Source: Sphingobacteriaceae bacterium (lineage in GTDB: Bacteria; Bacteroidota; Bacteroidia; Sphingobacteriales; Sphingobacteriaceae). From it: DNA of 64,000 bases. Numbering within the stretch: the first letter of the stretch is position 1; each line of letters starts with the position of its first letter. The notes beneath the pieces are model-generated. The model was not told where the DNA came from. It ran no database searches and saw nothing but the letters and a program-made list of their open reading frames with translations. A program made the translations under genes and the position numbers. Shown here one piece after another: positions 51,049 to 61,500 of this stretch. The DNA lies in NCBI GenBank assembly GCA_017745075.1, contig JAGIAD010000029.1:248001-312000 (forward strand). The letters run 5' to 3'.

Positions 51049-51831
51049 ATGAAAATTAATTTTTATAAATACCAGGGCGCAGGCAACGATTTTATTTTAA
51101 TTGACCACACATCGGGTCCGTTAAAAAACATTGATAATCAGCTAGTTGAACAACTATGCCATAGAAGATTTGGTATTGGTGCCGATGGATTAATGTTCAT
51201 TACAAAGCACGAGGATTATGATTTCGAAATGCATTATTTTAATGCCGATGGTAAGCTGGGCAGCATGTGTGGAAATGGCGGCAGGTGTATCGTTGCTTTT
51301 GCCAAACACCTCGGCATTATTGGTAGCGAAACCAACTTTTTGGCAGTTGACGGACCTCACTATGCCAGAATTTCAGAAAATGGCGAATGGGTTGACCTAC
51401 AGATGATTGATGTAGATACCATTACCAAAGATGGGGAAGCCTACGTGCTTAATACGGGTTCGCCCCATTACGTTGCTTTGCAGAACGGCTTAAAAGACCT
51501 GGATGTTTTTACTGCAGGGAAAAATATACGTTACAATGCCACTTATGCAGAAAAAGGTATAAACGTAAATTTTGTTGAGGATAAAGGCGACCACTTGTTT
51601 GTACGCACTTACGAGCGCGGGGTGGAAGATGAAACTTATGCCTGTGGTACAGGGGTAACAGCAGTTGCCATGGCGATGGCAAAACATAAAAACCAAACCG
51701 GCCATATTACAACCAACATTAAAGTTTTAGGCGGAGATATTAAAATAGAGTTCGACTATGATGGTAAAGCATTTACCAATGTGTTTCTATGCGGTCCTGC
51801 CAAATTTGTTTTTGAGGGAGAAGTGGATTAA
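51049..51831 (+). CDS. dapF: Diaminopimelate epimerase
   Basis: A 260-residue PLP-independent epimerase turning LL- into meso-diaminopimelate for lysine and peptidoglycan. Both active-site cysteines are in their motifs: MCGNGGRC in the first half and YACGTGVTA in the second. N-terminal FYKYQGAGNDFILID is typical. No terminator is evident after it. Confidence 0.96.
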   Translation: MKINFYKYQGAGNDFILIDHTSGPLKNIDNQLVEQLCHRRFGIGADGLMFITKHEDYDFEMHYFNADGKLGSMCGNGGRCIVAFAKHLGIIGSETNFLAVDGPHYARISENGEWVDLQMIDVDTITKDGEAYVLNTGSPHYVALQNGLKDLDVFTAGKNIRYNATYAEKGINVNFVEDKGDHLFVRTYERGVEDETYACGTGVTAVAMAMAKHKNQTGHITTNIKVLGGDIKIEFDYDGKAFTNVFLCGPAKFVFEGEVD

Positions 51832-52095
51832 CATCTTTATAAACTTTATGGCTTTTTGAAACTAGCGGGATTTGACCGCTATCCAGATATCTCGTGTAAA
51901 ACAGACAGCATCGTATTCTTTGTTTGCTAAAACAAACAGAATTAATCACTAAAAAAGCTTCAATACAAGCGATTTTAACACCATTTAACATCTGTCTCAA
52001 AATATTTACAACTCATTTTTTCAAATAAAAATTACGCACAAAACGCTTAAAAACAATAATTTAATTATATTTAAGTAGCTTTTAATTGCAAAATA

Positions 52096-52143
52096 AATCA
52101 ATCGATTGATTAAATTGACAGAACTTGGACGGATTTATTTTTG
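52096..52143 (+). promoter_or_regulatory. Palindrome and promoter upstream of RND efflux operon
   Basis: AATCAATCGATTGATT (52096-52111) is a perfect 16-bp palindrome. Just downstream TTG (52115-52117), an 18-base spacer and TATTTTTG (52136-52143) form a near-consensus promoter; a second TATTTTTG lies at 52153-52160. The palindrome abuts the -33 element and could be a TetR-type or other repressor site. The remaining 415-base gap from dapF shows nothing else. Confidence 0.5.
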
Positions 52144-52246
52144 GTTAGGCTCTATTTTTGGGCAATTATTGGCACGAATTGAAGTCCTAAATTTTGATGA
52201 CGCCCTTAATTCCGGAAATTTATATTTATACACACAGAAATAACCC

Positions 52247-53416
52247 ATGAGAAAAGTTACAACTCTCTTTTTTAGCGTAAGCATTGGTATGCTTTTAGCA
52301 TCCTGCGGAAATAATGATGCAGCTAAAAAAGCTGCGGCTGCAGCAGCAGCCGGCCCTCAAGCCTACCCGGTTTTTACCGTAAGTACACAAAACACCACTT
52401 TAGATTCTGATTATCCAGCAACGATAGAAGGGATCCAGAATATCGACATCAGGCCAAAAGTTGATGGTTTTATCGAAAAGATTTTTGTAGATGAAGGTGC
52501 AGTGGTTAAAAAAGGCCAGTTACTTTTCACGATTAACGCACCACAATACGAACAACAGGTGCGCACAGCAAGAGCTGCCATTAGTAGTGCAGAAGCAGAT
52601 GTTAACGCTGCTCAGTTAACAGTAAATAAAACGAGGCCGCTGGTAGAGAAAGACATCATCAGCAAGTATGATCTTGATGCTGCTTTGTTAACACTTCAAA
52701 GCAGAAAAGCAGCGTTGGCGCAGGCAAAAGCCGAACTGGTGAATGCCCAGGTTAACTTAGGTTATACTTCTGTTAAAAGCCCGGTTGACGGTGTGGTTGG
52801 CAGCATCCCTTTCAGAAATGGAAGTTTGGTAAGCAGTACCAGTACACAGCCTTTAACTACAGTTTCTAACATATCGAAGGTTTATGCTTACTTCTCTTTA
52901 AACGAGAAACAGCTTTTAGATTTTTCTAAGACCTATAAAGGAAAAACCCTCGCCGAGCAGATGAAAAATATTCCGCCGGTTAGCCTGGTTTTAGCGGATG
53001 GAACAGTTTATGCACAAAATGGCAAGATCGAATCCATCAACGGGCAGATTAATACCAGCACAGGCTCGGCAAGTTTAAGGGCAACCTTCCCCAACCCTAC
53101 TTCTTTATTAAAAAATGGTGCAAGTGCATCTGTAAGGATTCCTCAGCACATCGAGAATGCAATTTTAATCCCTCAAAAATCAACCATTGATCTGCAGGGC
53201 AAAAAATTCGTTTATGTTCTGGGCGATTCGGCAAAAACCATTAACACCGAAATCGAGATTATGGATTTGACCAAAGGCAAGTTTTATGTGGTAACTAAAG
53301 GACTTAAAGCCGGAGACAAAATTGTTTTGGAAGGTTTCCAGTCGTTAAAGGATGGTACAAAAATCAAACCTGAAGAAAAAAGTGCCGATTCAGTTTATGC
53401 TGACATCAGGAAATAA
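52247..53416 (+). CDS. RND efflux periplasmic adaptor (membrane fusion protein)
   Basis: A 389-residue AcrA/MexA-type adaptor, lipid-anchored (signal ending LLASC, then an Ala-rich linker). It has the lipoyl halves (NIDIRPKVDGFIEKIFVDEG and SVKSPVDGVVGSIPFRNG), a coiled-coil hairpin (about 95-165) and beta-barrel and proximal domains. Links the inner-membrane pump to the outer-membrane channel. First gene of the operon. Confidence 0.95.
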   Translation: MRKVTTLFFSVSIGMLLASCGNNDAAKKAAAAAAAGPQAYPVFTVSTQNTTLDSDYPATIEGIQNIDIRPKVDGFIEKIFVDEGAVVKKGQLLFTINAPQYEQQVRTARAAISSAEADVNAAQLTVNKTRPLVEKDIISKYDLDAALLTLQSRKAALAQAKAELVNAQVNLGYTSVKSPVDGVVGSIPFRNGSLVSSTSTQPLTTVSNISKVYAYFSLNEKQLLDFSKTYKGKTLAEQMKNIPPVSLVLADGTVYAQNGKIESINGQINTSTGSASLRATFPNPTSLLKNGASASVRIPQHIENAILIPQKSTIDLQGKKFVYVLGDSAKTINTEIEIMDLTKGKFYVVTKGLKAGDKIVLEGFQSLKDGTKIKPEEKSADSVYADIRK

Positions 53417-53465
53417 CAATATAATCAGTGCCAATCACACTCTAGCAGTGTAATCAATATTAATT

Positions 53466-56400
53466 ATGTTTAAGAAATTTATAGAAAGACCGGTTTTATC
53501 AACGGTTATATCCATCATCATCGTTATACTCGGTGTTTTAGGTTTAGCTACGTTACCGGTTTCGCAATATCCGGAAATTGCCCCTCCTACGGTGCAGGTT
53601 TCTACTTCATACCAGGGCGCCAATGCCGATGTGGTTATGAACAGCGTGGTGGTTCCGCTGGAAGAGCAGATAAACGGTGTGGAAGACATGACCTACATGA
53701 CTTCCAGTGCCAGTAACGATGGTACCGCAACCATTACCGTAAACTTTAAACTGGGTACCAACCCTGACCTTGCAGCGGTAAACGTACAGAACAGGGTGGC
53801 ACGTGCCTCCAGTTTATTACCTGCAGAGGTAACCAGATCGGGTGTTATTACCGCTAAAAGACAGGCGAGTAACGTATTGATCTTTGGTTTATACAGCGAC
53901 GATCCTTCTTACGATCAGAAGTTTTTACAGAACTATGCCAACATCAACATTATCCCGCAAATTAAACGTATTAATGGTGTGGGTGATGCGAGTGCATTCG
54001 GAACATTGGATTATACCATGCGTATCTGGTTAAAACCCGATGTGATGGCCACTTACGGACTGGTTCCGAATGATATTAACGTTGCACTTGCCGATCAGAA
54101 CGTGGAGGCAGCACCGGGTCAGTTTGGTGAGCTTGGCAATCAGGCATTTCAATATACCTTAAAATATACAGGCAGATTAAAAGATGAGGCGCAGTTTGGC
54201 AACATTATTATCCGCACTACCGATAACGGCCAGATTCTCCGTTTAAAAGATATTGCACGAATCGAACTCGGCGCGCAAAGTTATGCCAGTTCGGTTAAAT
54301 TCAACGGTAAACAAGCTTTAGGTATTGCAATTAACCAAACTGCAGGATCTAATGCCAAAGAAGTAATCGAAAACTCCATTAAAACCCTTGATGAGGCTCA
54401 AAAATCTTTTCCAAAGGGTGTACATTACTCCACTTTGGTTAACGTAAACGACTTTTTGGATGCATCTATTGAAAAAGTACTTCATACTTTGATCGAAGCA
54501 TTCATTTTAGTGTTCCTGGTGGTGTTTATCTTCCTGCAGGATTTCCGTTCAACCCTGATTCCGGCAATCAGTGTACCGGTGGCGATTATCGGAACGTTCT
54601 TCTTCCTGAGCTTATTTGGGTTTACCATCAACCTGCTCACCCTGTTTGCCCTAGTACTTGCCATTGGTATTGTGGTAGATGACGCGATTGTGGTGGTAGA
54701 GGCGGTGCATGCGAAGCTGGATGAAGGTTATACCGATGCCAGAAAGGCAACCATAGATGCGATGGACGATATCAGCGGAGCCATTATTTCGATTACTTTG
54801 GTAATGGCTGCTGTATTTATTCCTGTGAGTTTTATCTCGGGATCATCCGGTGTATTTTATAAGCAATTTGGTTTAACACTGGCCATTTCTATCATTTTAT
54901 CGGCCATTAACGCCTTAACCTTAAGTCCGGCGCTATGTGCCCTCTTCTTAAAGCCACACAAAGACGAGCATGAAAAATCGAAAAACTTTTTAAACCGTTT
55001 TTACGATGCTTTTAATACTTCATTCGATGCCGTAACCGGAAAATATAAAAAAACGATTGGTTTTCTGTCCAGAAAAAAGTGGATCGTTGGATTGGTTATT
55101 GCCTTCTTTGCGGTGGTATTGGTTTGGACAATGAATACCACTCCTAAAGGTTTCGTACCGAATGAGGATTTGGGAACCATCATGAGCGATATTTCATTGC
55201 CTGCCGGAACTTCACAGGAGGAAACCAGTGTTATCATTACCAAGATTGATAGTATTGCACATAAAATCCCTGAAATTAAAAATACTTTAAGGGTTGTTGG
55301 CCGGAGCATGATCAGCGGTTCGGGAAGTTCTTATGGTATGGTAATTTCGCGTTTAACCCCCTGGGATGAACGTAAAGGCAGGGATGTAAAAACGATAATC
55401 GGCGAATTGTTTGCAAAAACAGCAGGTATTAAAGGTGCGAGGATTATTTTCTTTGCGCCGCCAACTATCCAGGGTTTTGGTACCAGTGGTGGTTTTGAAT
55501 TCCAGTTACAGGATAAAACCGGTGGGGATATTAAAAAATTCAACGAGATTGGAAACGGTTTTTTAGCTGCGTTGAGTAAACGTCCGGAAATCCAGTATGC
55601 ATCTACCTCTTTTAATCCGAATTTCCCGCAGTATCAGATTGATGTAAATGTGGCAAAGGTTAAACAGGCTGGCTTAACAGTTAGCGATGTATTGGGTGTA
55701 ATGCAGGGTTATTATGGTGGTGTTTATGCCTCAAACTTTAACAAATTTGGTAAACAGTTTAGGGTAATGTTCCAAGCAGATGCCCAGTACCGTGCAAATG
55801 AGCAAACTTTAACCCGCATTTTTGTTCGAAACTCATCAGGAGGAATGGCCCCGGTATCGGAGTTTATTACCTTAACCAAAGTATACGGACCACAGGCCAT
55901 TTCGCGTTTCAACCTGTTTACTTCAATTTCTGTAACAGGTAACCCCAATGCTGGCTATAGCTCGGGTGACGCTTTAAAGGCTGTTCAGGAAGAGGCTGCA
56001 AAAAACCTTCCGGCAGGATATGGCTATGAATTTTCGGGTTTATCACGCGAGGAGATGGCAGGCGGAAGTCAGACGGTTTTCATCTTTTTACTTTGCGTTA
56101 TCTTCGTTTACTTCCTGCTTGCCGCACAGTACGAAAGTTATATTTTACCATTAGCGGTTCTATTCTCGTTACCGGTTGGTTTGGCAGGCGTATTCATTTT
56201 TGATAAAATTTTCGGGGTTGATAATAATATTTATACGCAGATTACCCTGATCATGCTTGTAGGACTACTAGCCAAGAACGCCATTCTGATTGTAGAATAT
56301 GCAGTAGACCGAAGAAGGAAAGGTATGAGTATAGCCAACGCAGCAATTGATGGGGCAACGGCACGTTTACGCCCGATTTTGATGACCTCTTTTGCCTTTA

Positions 56401-56648
56401 TTTTGGGTTTATTACCACTCATGTTATCGTCAGGTGTAGGCGCAGCAGGTAATACCTCGATCGGAACAGGTGCTGTAGGCGGTATGTTAATCGGAACAAT
56501 TTTCGGGGTTTTTGTAATTCCTGCCCTGTTTATCATATTCCAATCCTTACAGGAACGCATCAGTAATAAATCGCCTTTTAACGAAGGTATTGATCGTGAA
56601 CAAACGCCTGAGGAATATAAATTGGCAACTGCGAACAGCAAACATTAA
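53466..56648 (+). CDS. RND multidrug efflux pump, inner membrane transporter (HAE1/AcrB type)
   Basis: A 1060-residue pump with the two-fold repeat of 12 helices. It shows the N-terminal FIERPVLSTVISIIIVILGV, GIVVDDAIVVVEAV in helix 4 with the paired Asp residues of the proton relay, and the second-half helix 10 Lys in GLLAKNAILIVEYA. Porter-domain segments such as PVSQYPEIAPPTVQV mark it as a hydrophobe/drug exporter. Middle gene, 49 bases after the adaptor. Confidence 0.96.
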   Translation: MFKKFIERPVLSTVISIIIVILGVLGLATLPVSQYPEIAPPTVQVSTSYQGANADVVMNSVVVPLEEQINGVEDMTYMTSSASNDGTATITVNFKLGTNPDLAAVNVQNRVARASSLLPAEVTRSGVITAKRQASNVLIFGLYSDDPSYDQKFLQNYANINIIPQIKRINGVGDASAFGTLDYTMRIWLKPDVMATYGLVPNDINVALADQNVEAAPGQFGELGNQAFQYTLKYTGRLKDEAQFGNIIIRTTDNGQILRLKDIARIELGAQSYASSVKFNGKQALGIAINQTAGSNAKEVIENSIKTLDEAQKSFPKGVHYSTLVNVNDFLDASIEKVLHTLIEAFILVFLVVFIFLQDFRSTLIPAISVPVAIIGTFFFLSLFGFTINLLTLFALVLAIGIVVDDAIVVVEAVHAKLDEGYTDARKATIDAMDDISGAIISITLVMAAVFIPVSFISGSSGVFYKQFGLTLAISIILSAINALTLSPALCALFLKPHKDEHEKSKNFLNRFYDAFNTSFDAVTGKYKKTIGFLSRKKWIVGLVIAFFAVVLVWTMNTTPKGFVPNEDLGTIMSDISLPAGTSQEETSVIITKIDSIAHKIPEIKNTLRVVGRSMISGSGSSYGMVISRLTPWDERKGRDVKTIIGELFAKTAGIKGARIIFFAPPTIQGFGTSGGFEFQLQDKTGGDIKKFNEIGNGFLAALSKRPEIQYASTSFNPNFPQYQIDVNVAKVKQAGLTVSDVLGVMQGYYGGVYASNFNKFGKQFRVMFQADAQYRANEQTLTRIFVRNSSGGMAPVSEFITLTKVYGPQAISRFNLFTSISVTGNPNAGYSSGDALKAVQEEAAKNLPAGYGYEFSGLSREEMAGGSQTVFIFLLCVIFVYFLLAAQYESYILPLAVLFSLPVGLAGVFIFDKIFGVDNNIYTQITLIMLVGLLAKNAILIVEYAVDRRRKGMSIANAAIDGATARLRPILMTSFAFILGLLPLMLSSGVGAAGNTSIGTGAVGGMLIGTIFGVFVIPALFIIFQSLQERISNKSPFNEGIDREQTPEEYKLATANSKH

Positions 56649-56658
56649 TATTAAGAAA

Positions 56659-58059
56659 ATGAATTTTAGATATAAGCATTCCATTTTAACCGGTTTAGCC
56701 ATTGTTACCCTGAGTGCCTGCGTAACTAAAAAATACGAACGCCCCCAGTTAAATAGCGAGGGTTTATACCGCGACAATAATACAACAGATACCACTACAA
56801 TGGCAGATCTGCAGTGGAAAACGTTGTTTTCTGATACGACCTTACAATCGTTGATCCAACAGGGCCTAAATGAAAATTTAGACCTCAAACAAGCGATTGA
56901 GCGGATCAAAATTGCAGAAGCTACCCTGATACAGAGCCGCGGCGCATTATTGCCAAGCTTACAGGCCGATGTAAACGTAACTGATAATAAACAATCGCAG
57001 GCCTCCTTGAACTTTCCTCCCGGGATTAACATTAATTTGGAAACCCAAACCTATAAAGCCCAGCTCAGTACCAGCTGGGAAGCCGATATATGGGGAAAGC
57101 TTAGCAGTGCAAAACGCGGTGCCTACGCAACTTTATTGCAAAGTGATGCAGCAAAAAGAGCTGTCCAAACACAATTAATCGCAACCATTGCCAATAATTA
57201 CTACGCTTTACTGGCACTTGACAAACAATTGGCCATTACCGAACAAACCATCAAGGTGAGAATGCAGGATGTGGAAACCATGAAAGAGTTAAAAAAAGGG
57301 GCTGTGGTAAATGGTGCAGCGGTTGTACAAAGCGAGGCCAATTTATATGCTGCCCAGGTAACCCTACCTGATTTAAAAAGAAGCATTAAAGAAGCCGAAA
57401 ATGCACTAAGTGTTTTAGTTGCCAAAGCGCCAAATGCGATTAACCGCACCACCTTGGATCAACAGACTCCTTATGCGAATTTACAGACCGGGGTTTCTGC
57501 ACAACTGTTAAAAAACCGTCCGGATGTGATCGCTGCTGAATTTGGTTTCAGATCGGCTTTCGAAAACACAAACGTAGCCAAAGCTTATTTTTATCCTGCT
57601 TTAACCATTACTGCAACTGGCGGATTGTCGAGTTTGCAATTACAGGATTTCTTCAGCAAATCGATCTTCTATAATTTAGTGGGTGGTTTAACGCAGCCAA
57701 TTTTTGCAAAGGGAGCCAATAAGGCCCGTTTAAAGACCGCGGAGGCCAACCAGCAGATTGCATTTTACACTTTCCAACAAACACTTTTAACCGGCGGACA
57801 GGAAGTATCAAATGCCTTATATGCCTACCAAACCGCTGCTGAAAAGGAGGAAACAAGGGCTAAACAGATCGCTTCATTAACCAAAGCGGTCGATTTTACC
57901 AAAGAGTTGTTGCGTTACAGCTCGGCAACCAACTATACTGATGTATTAACTTCAGAACAAAGTTTATTAAGTGCGCAATTAAGCGGTATTAACGATCGCT
58001 TACAAAAATTACAGGCCGTAGTAAACCTCTACCGTGCCTTAGGTGGTGGTTGGAAATAA
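56659..58059 (+). CDS. Outer membrane efflux lipoprotein (TolC/OprM/NodT type)
   Basis: A 466-residue channel. The ATG at 56659 gives the lipoprotein signal ending VTLSAC; an in-frame start at 56590 overlaps the pump gene and would hide the signal. Duplicated coiled-coil regions (for example LNENLDLKQAIERIKIAEAT and RSAFENTNVAKAYFYPALTI) are typical. Completes the tripartite pump, 10 bases after the transporter. Confidence 0.94.
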   Translation: MNFRYKHSILTGLAIVTLSACVTKKYERPQLNSEGLYRDNNTTDTTTMADLQWKTLFSDTTLQSLIQQGLNENLDLKQAIERIKIAEATLIQSRGALLPSLQADVNVTDNKQSQASLNFPPGININLETQTYKAQLSTSWEADIWGKLSSAKRGAYATLLQSDAAKRAVQTQLIATIANNYYALLALDKQLAITEQTIKVRMQDVETMKELKKGAVVNGAAVVQSEANLYAAQVTLPDLKRSIKEAENALSVLVAKAPNAINRTTLDQQTPYANLQTGVSAQLLKNRPDVIAAEFGFRSAFENTNVAKAYFYPALTITATGGLSSLQLQDFFSKSIFYNLVGGLTQPIFAKGANKARLKTAEANQQIAFYTFQQTLLTGGQEVSNALYAYQTAAEKEETRAKQIASLTKAVDFTKELLRYSSATNYTDVLTSEQSLLSAQLSGINDRLQKLQAVVNLYRALGGGWK

Positions 58060-58081
58060 ACAATAATTAACAGGTACACTG

Positions 58082-58112
58082 AAGGCATTCTGATTTTCAG
58101 GATGCCTTTTTT
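58082..58112 (+). terminator. Intrinsic terminator of the RND operon
   Basis: AAGGCATTCTGA (58082-58093) pairs with TCAGGATGCCTT (58097-58108), one G-T pair, triloop, then T to 58112. Confidence 0.85.
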
Positions 58113-58260
58113 ATTCCATGGCCTTGCTGTATCTCCACATTTCATGGCGTTATTTTTTGTTACAGCTTGGATTAACGTGGAGTTTTTGTTAGTCATCCAG
58201 AGAGGTAATTTATTGTATACGTGACAGGAGAGCCCAAGGGCATTGATCTACTCGAAGAAA

Positions 58261-58358
58261 CGTCAATTGCGAGAAGGAAGGACGAAGCAATCTTTGCAGC
58301 AAGGATCGCTACCATGAAAGATTGCTTCGTCGGCTGAAAAAGCCTTCTCGCAATGACG
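58261..58358. repeat. Palindromic intergenic repeat (REP-like)
   Basis: Outer arms CGTCAATTGCGAGAAGG (58261-58277) and CCTTCTCGCAATGACG (58343-58358) match with one extra base. Inner arms GACGAAGCAATCTTT (58281-58295) and AAAGATTGCTTCGTC (58317-58331) pair perfectly. The whole 98 bases could fold into one long stem. The sequence type is dispersed in many Bacteroidota genomes, from general knowledge. It lies in the 460-base gap after the RND terminator; the rest of that gap shows nothing. Confidence 0.65.
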
Positions 58359-58521
58359 TATTCCTTAGGTTTCTGTCAACGGTATCACAGCGAAGGATCT
58401 TTCTGGCGGGTTTGGTGGCAAAAAACAAAGCAGCCAATTTTCAGAAAAATAATGTAGGTTTGTGAACTAAAACCCTAGCCTCTAAACTTTTATTTGTATT
58501 TTGGCTGCACCAAACAATTTT

Positions 58522-61500
58522 ATGCGTCTCTCAAAACTCCTGACCCTATTTTTGGGTATATTTTTCCTTAATAATATTTACGCTCAAACTTATGTGGTTA
58601 CCAGTAATGCCGATAGCGGCCCTGGAACATTAAGAGAAGGCTTAACACAGGCTGCTATAGCCAATAGAACAACCACCTATACCATCAATTTTAATTTACC
58701 TGGTAATCCAAGCGATAATGCCAATCGCACCATTAGGTTGCGTTCTGCTTTACCGGTTGTTTCTTCTAATGTGATTATCGACGGCAGTTCGCAAGCAGCA
58801 TGGCCGGCACTTGGCGTTTCTGGAGCAAAAGTAATTTTAGAACCTGAATACCCCAACAGCACCTTTTCAGGCTTAACAATCGGCCAATCTTTAGACACTC
58901 AAATTCAGACAACTGGTGTTGAAATTTATGGTCTGTACATTAGAAATTTCGCTACCATTACCAATTTACAGAACGTGAATACAGCTCAGGGTTCGGGTAT
59001 TGTGATCGACTACCGCGCAAATAACATCACTATTGGTGCACCTGGAAAAGGAAACGTAATTGGAGGAAACATTAACGGTATAGCCATTCGGAACAACTAT
59101 ATTTATTCCAATATAACGGCTACAAAAATTAAGATTCAATCGAATTTAATCGGGGTAATATATGACGGGATTACTCCGAATACCAACGTTATTGGTATCT
59201 CTGCCAATTTATATGACAGTGCATTGGATATTGGTGGTGATCATGCCGGCGAAGGCAACGTAATTGCTGCAAACCGGATCAATGTAGATATTACCCGATC
59301 ATCGTACTCTACTACGGCAAGGTTTGACGTTAACGTGATCAATAACAAAATTGGGGCCGATTATACGGGTAAAAAAGATTTCCATGAGTTACCTATTTTT
59401 CTTTCTTCTTCGGCTTTAGAAATTGCAGGTTTAAAGGTTAATGCTATTAATACCGCACTTTATGTCCGCAACAATATTATCGGTGGCAATAGAACCACTG
59501 GTGTTTCTATTACCAATTCGGATTTTATTCTAACTGGCAACGCAATCGGGACAGATGCTGCCGGAACTGTAGTAATGGGCAATGGCATCGGTATTAAAAT
59601 AGAATCCGGTGCAGGTGGAACCATCGGTGGGGCAACGCCAACGGAAACAAACTTAATTGCCAATAACAGCTTCGGGATCGAAACGGTATCTTCAAAACCT
59701 GTAAAAATTACCAGGAATAGTTTCTTTTGTAACAGAACATTTGGGATTGGAAAAACCTTGACTATCCTTCAACCCTACATCCAGATCCTCAAAAAAAGAA
59801 ACGATTATGTTTCTGGCAGGGCTACACCAAACGCTGAGGTAGAACTGTTTTATACTGTAAACTGCCAGGGCATCTGTGAAGGCAAAACCTATATTGCCAC
59901 GGTACAGGCTGGTAGCGACGGGCGATGGGAATACAATGGTAGTCTTACCGGAATGGTTACTGCAACAGCCAGCTTGTTAAATGCCACAACCTCTCCATTT
60001 TCAACTACAGAGTTATTGCCAAATGAAGCGATAATTGAACCCGTAACCTGCAATGCCAATGGCTCCATCACCATTCCTGAGCCACGTGAGGGCTTTACCT
60101 TTAGCTGGGTAAAGATAGAAACTGATGGCAGCCGCGTACCTAAAGGAAATACGCAAAGTATCGCTAATTTAGAGGTTGGCACTTATGAAGTTACGGTTGA
60201 TGATGGCTGTAAAGCATTCCCAACTGTATTCATTATTAAAGACCAAAAGTTAACCAAACCTACTATTTTACCTATAAATCCGGTTTGCGGCCAAACTTCT
60301 TTTACTTATACAGCAGAGGTTTTAAGGGGAAAAGGAGTTTTAAAATACGAGTGGATCAATACCGCGACAAATGCAGTAGTAAGCAGGAGCAATCCCGCTA
60401 CTTTACCCGAAGGCACTTATTATGTTAAAGTATCTGATGAAGCGAGTTGCTCATTAGATTCAGATCCAATTACCATTAAAAGAAAACCAAAAATCATTAT
60501 CACAAGTACTATACCACCGAAACATGCTACCTGTGGTAGCCAGAATGGTGCTATTACAGGCTTAAAAATCACAGATTTTACAGGTACTGTCACTTACAAA
60601 TGGTATAAACCCGATCCAATCACAGGAGCTTTAGGTGATGTTATTAGGTCAACGCTTGATTTACAAAATGTAGAAGGCGGAAATTATACAATTGTGGTAT
60701 CTGATGAAGGTGAATGTTTATCCACTTCGGCATCGTACTTTATTATAACCGATAATACCATTCAAATCAGCGATGCAGCTATCCGGAAAAATGTAACCTG
60801 CAATAGCGACAATGGCGCACTAGGAGGAATTACATTGACTGATGCTGATGGTTACGAATGGATCGGACCAGATGGAATTACAATAAAGAAAGGAAGCTAT
60901 TCTGCAGGAACATCTTTATTAATCGAAAATCTAAAACCCGGCTCTTACAGATTATGGGCTAGCAACAGCAGATCAAGCTGTCCGCGAGTACCTAGAGACT
61001 TTGTGATAACCGCAACGCCTCTTCCAGTTTATAATTTTTCGCATCGCGAATCGCCAACTACTTGTGGATTAAATAACGGAACTATTAATCTGGATTTTAG
61101 CTCGGCGCTTCCCTACAGATATGAATGGAAAGATGAAGCTGGCAACATTGTATTAAGTACTAAAACAATCAATTCTATTTCTTTAAAAAACTTACCTGGT
61201 GGCGTTTATACCATGTATGCTTATGATATTAATAACTGTGCGCCATTTATTATTGGTCCATACACTATTGAGGTTACTCCTTTGCTTACTATTGTACCAA
61301 ATACAGGGAAACCAGTTAAAGACGGTTGCTCTTTGCAAAGAGGTTCTGTTACAGGTGTGCAGGTTATTGGAGGCGTGCCTGATTACGATTTTAAATGGAT
61401 AAATGAAAAAGGCGAGGCCGTTAAATTTACGCAGGATTTAACTAACATTGGTGCTGGCACCTACCGCTTAGAGGTGAGAGACAAGACATCCTGCGGTTAC

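Noticed and set aside
56231..57032. Antisense frames of 136 and 161 residues over the RND pump and channel genes
   Set aside because: They oppose highly conserved coding sequence and have no homology I can see.
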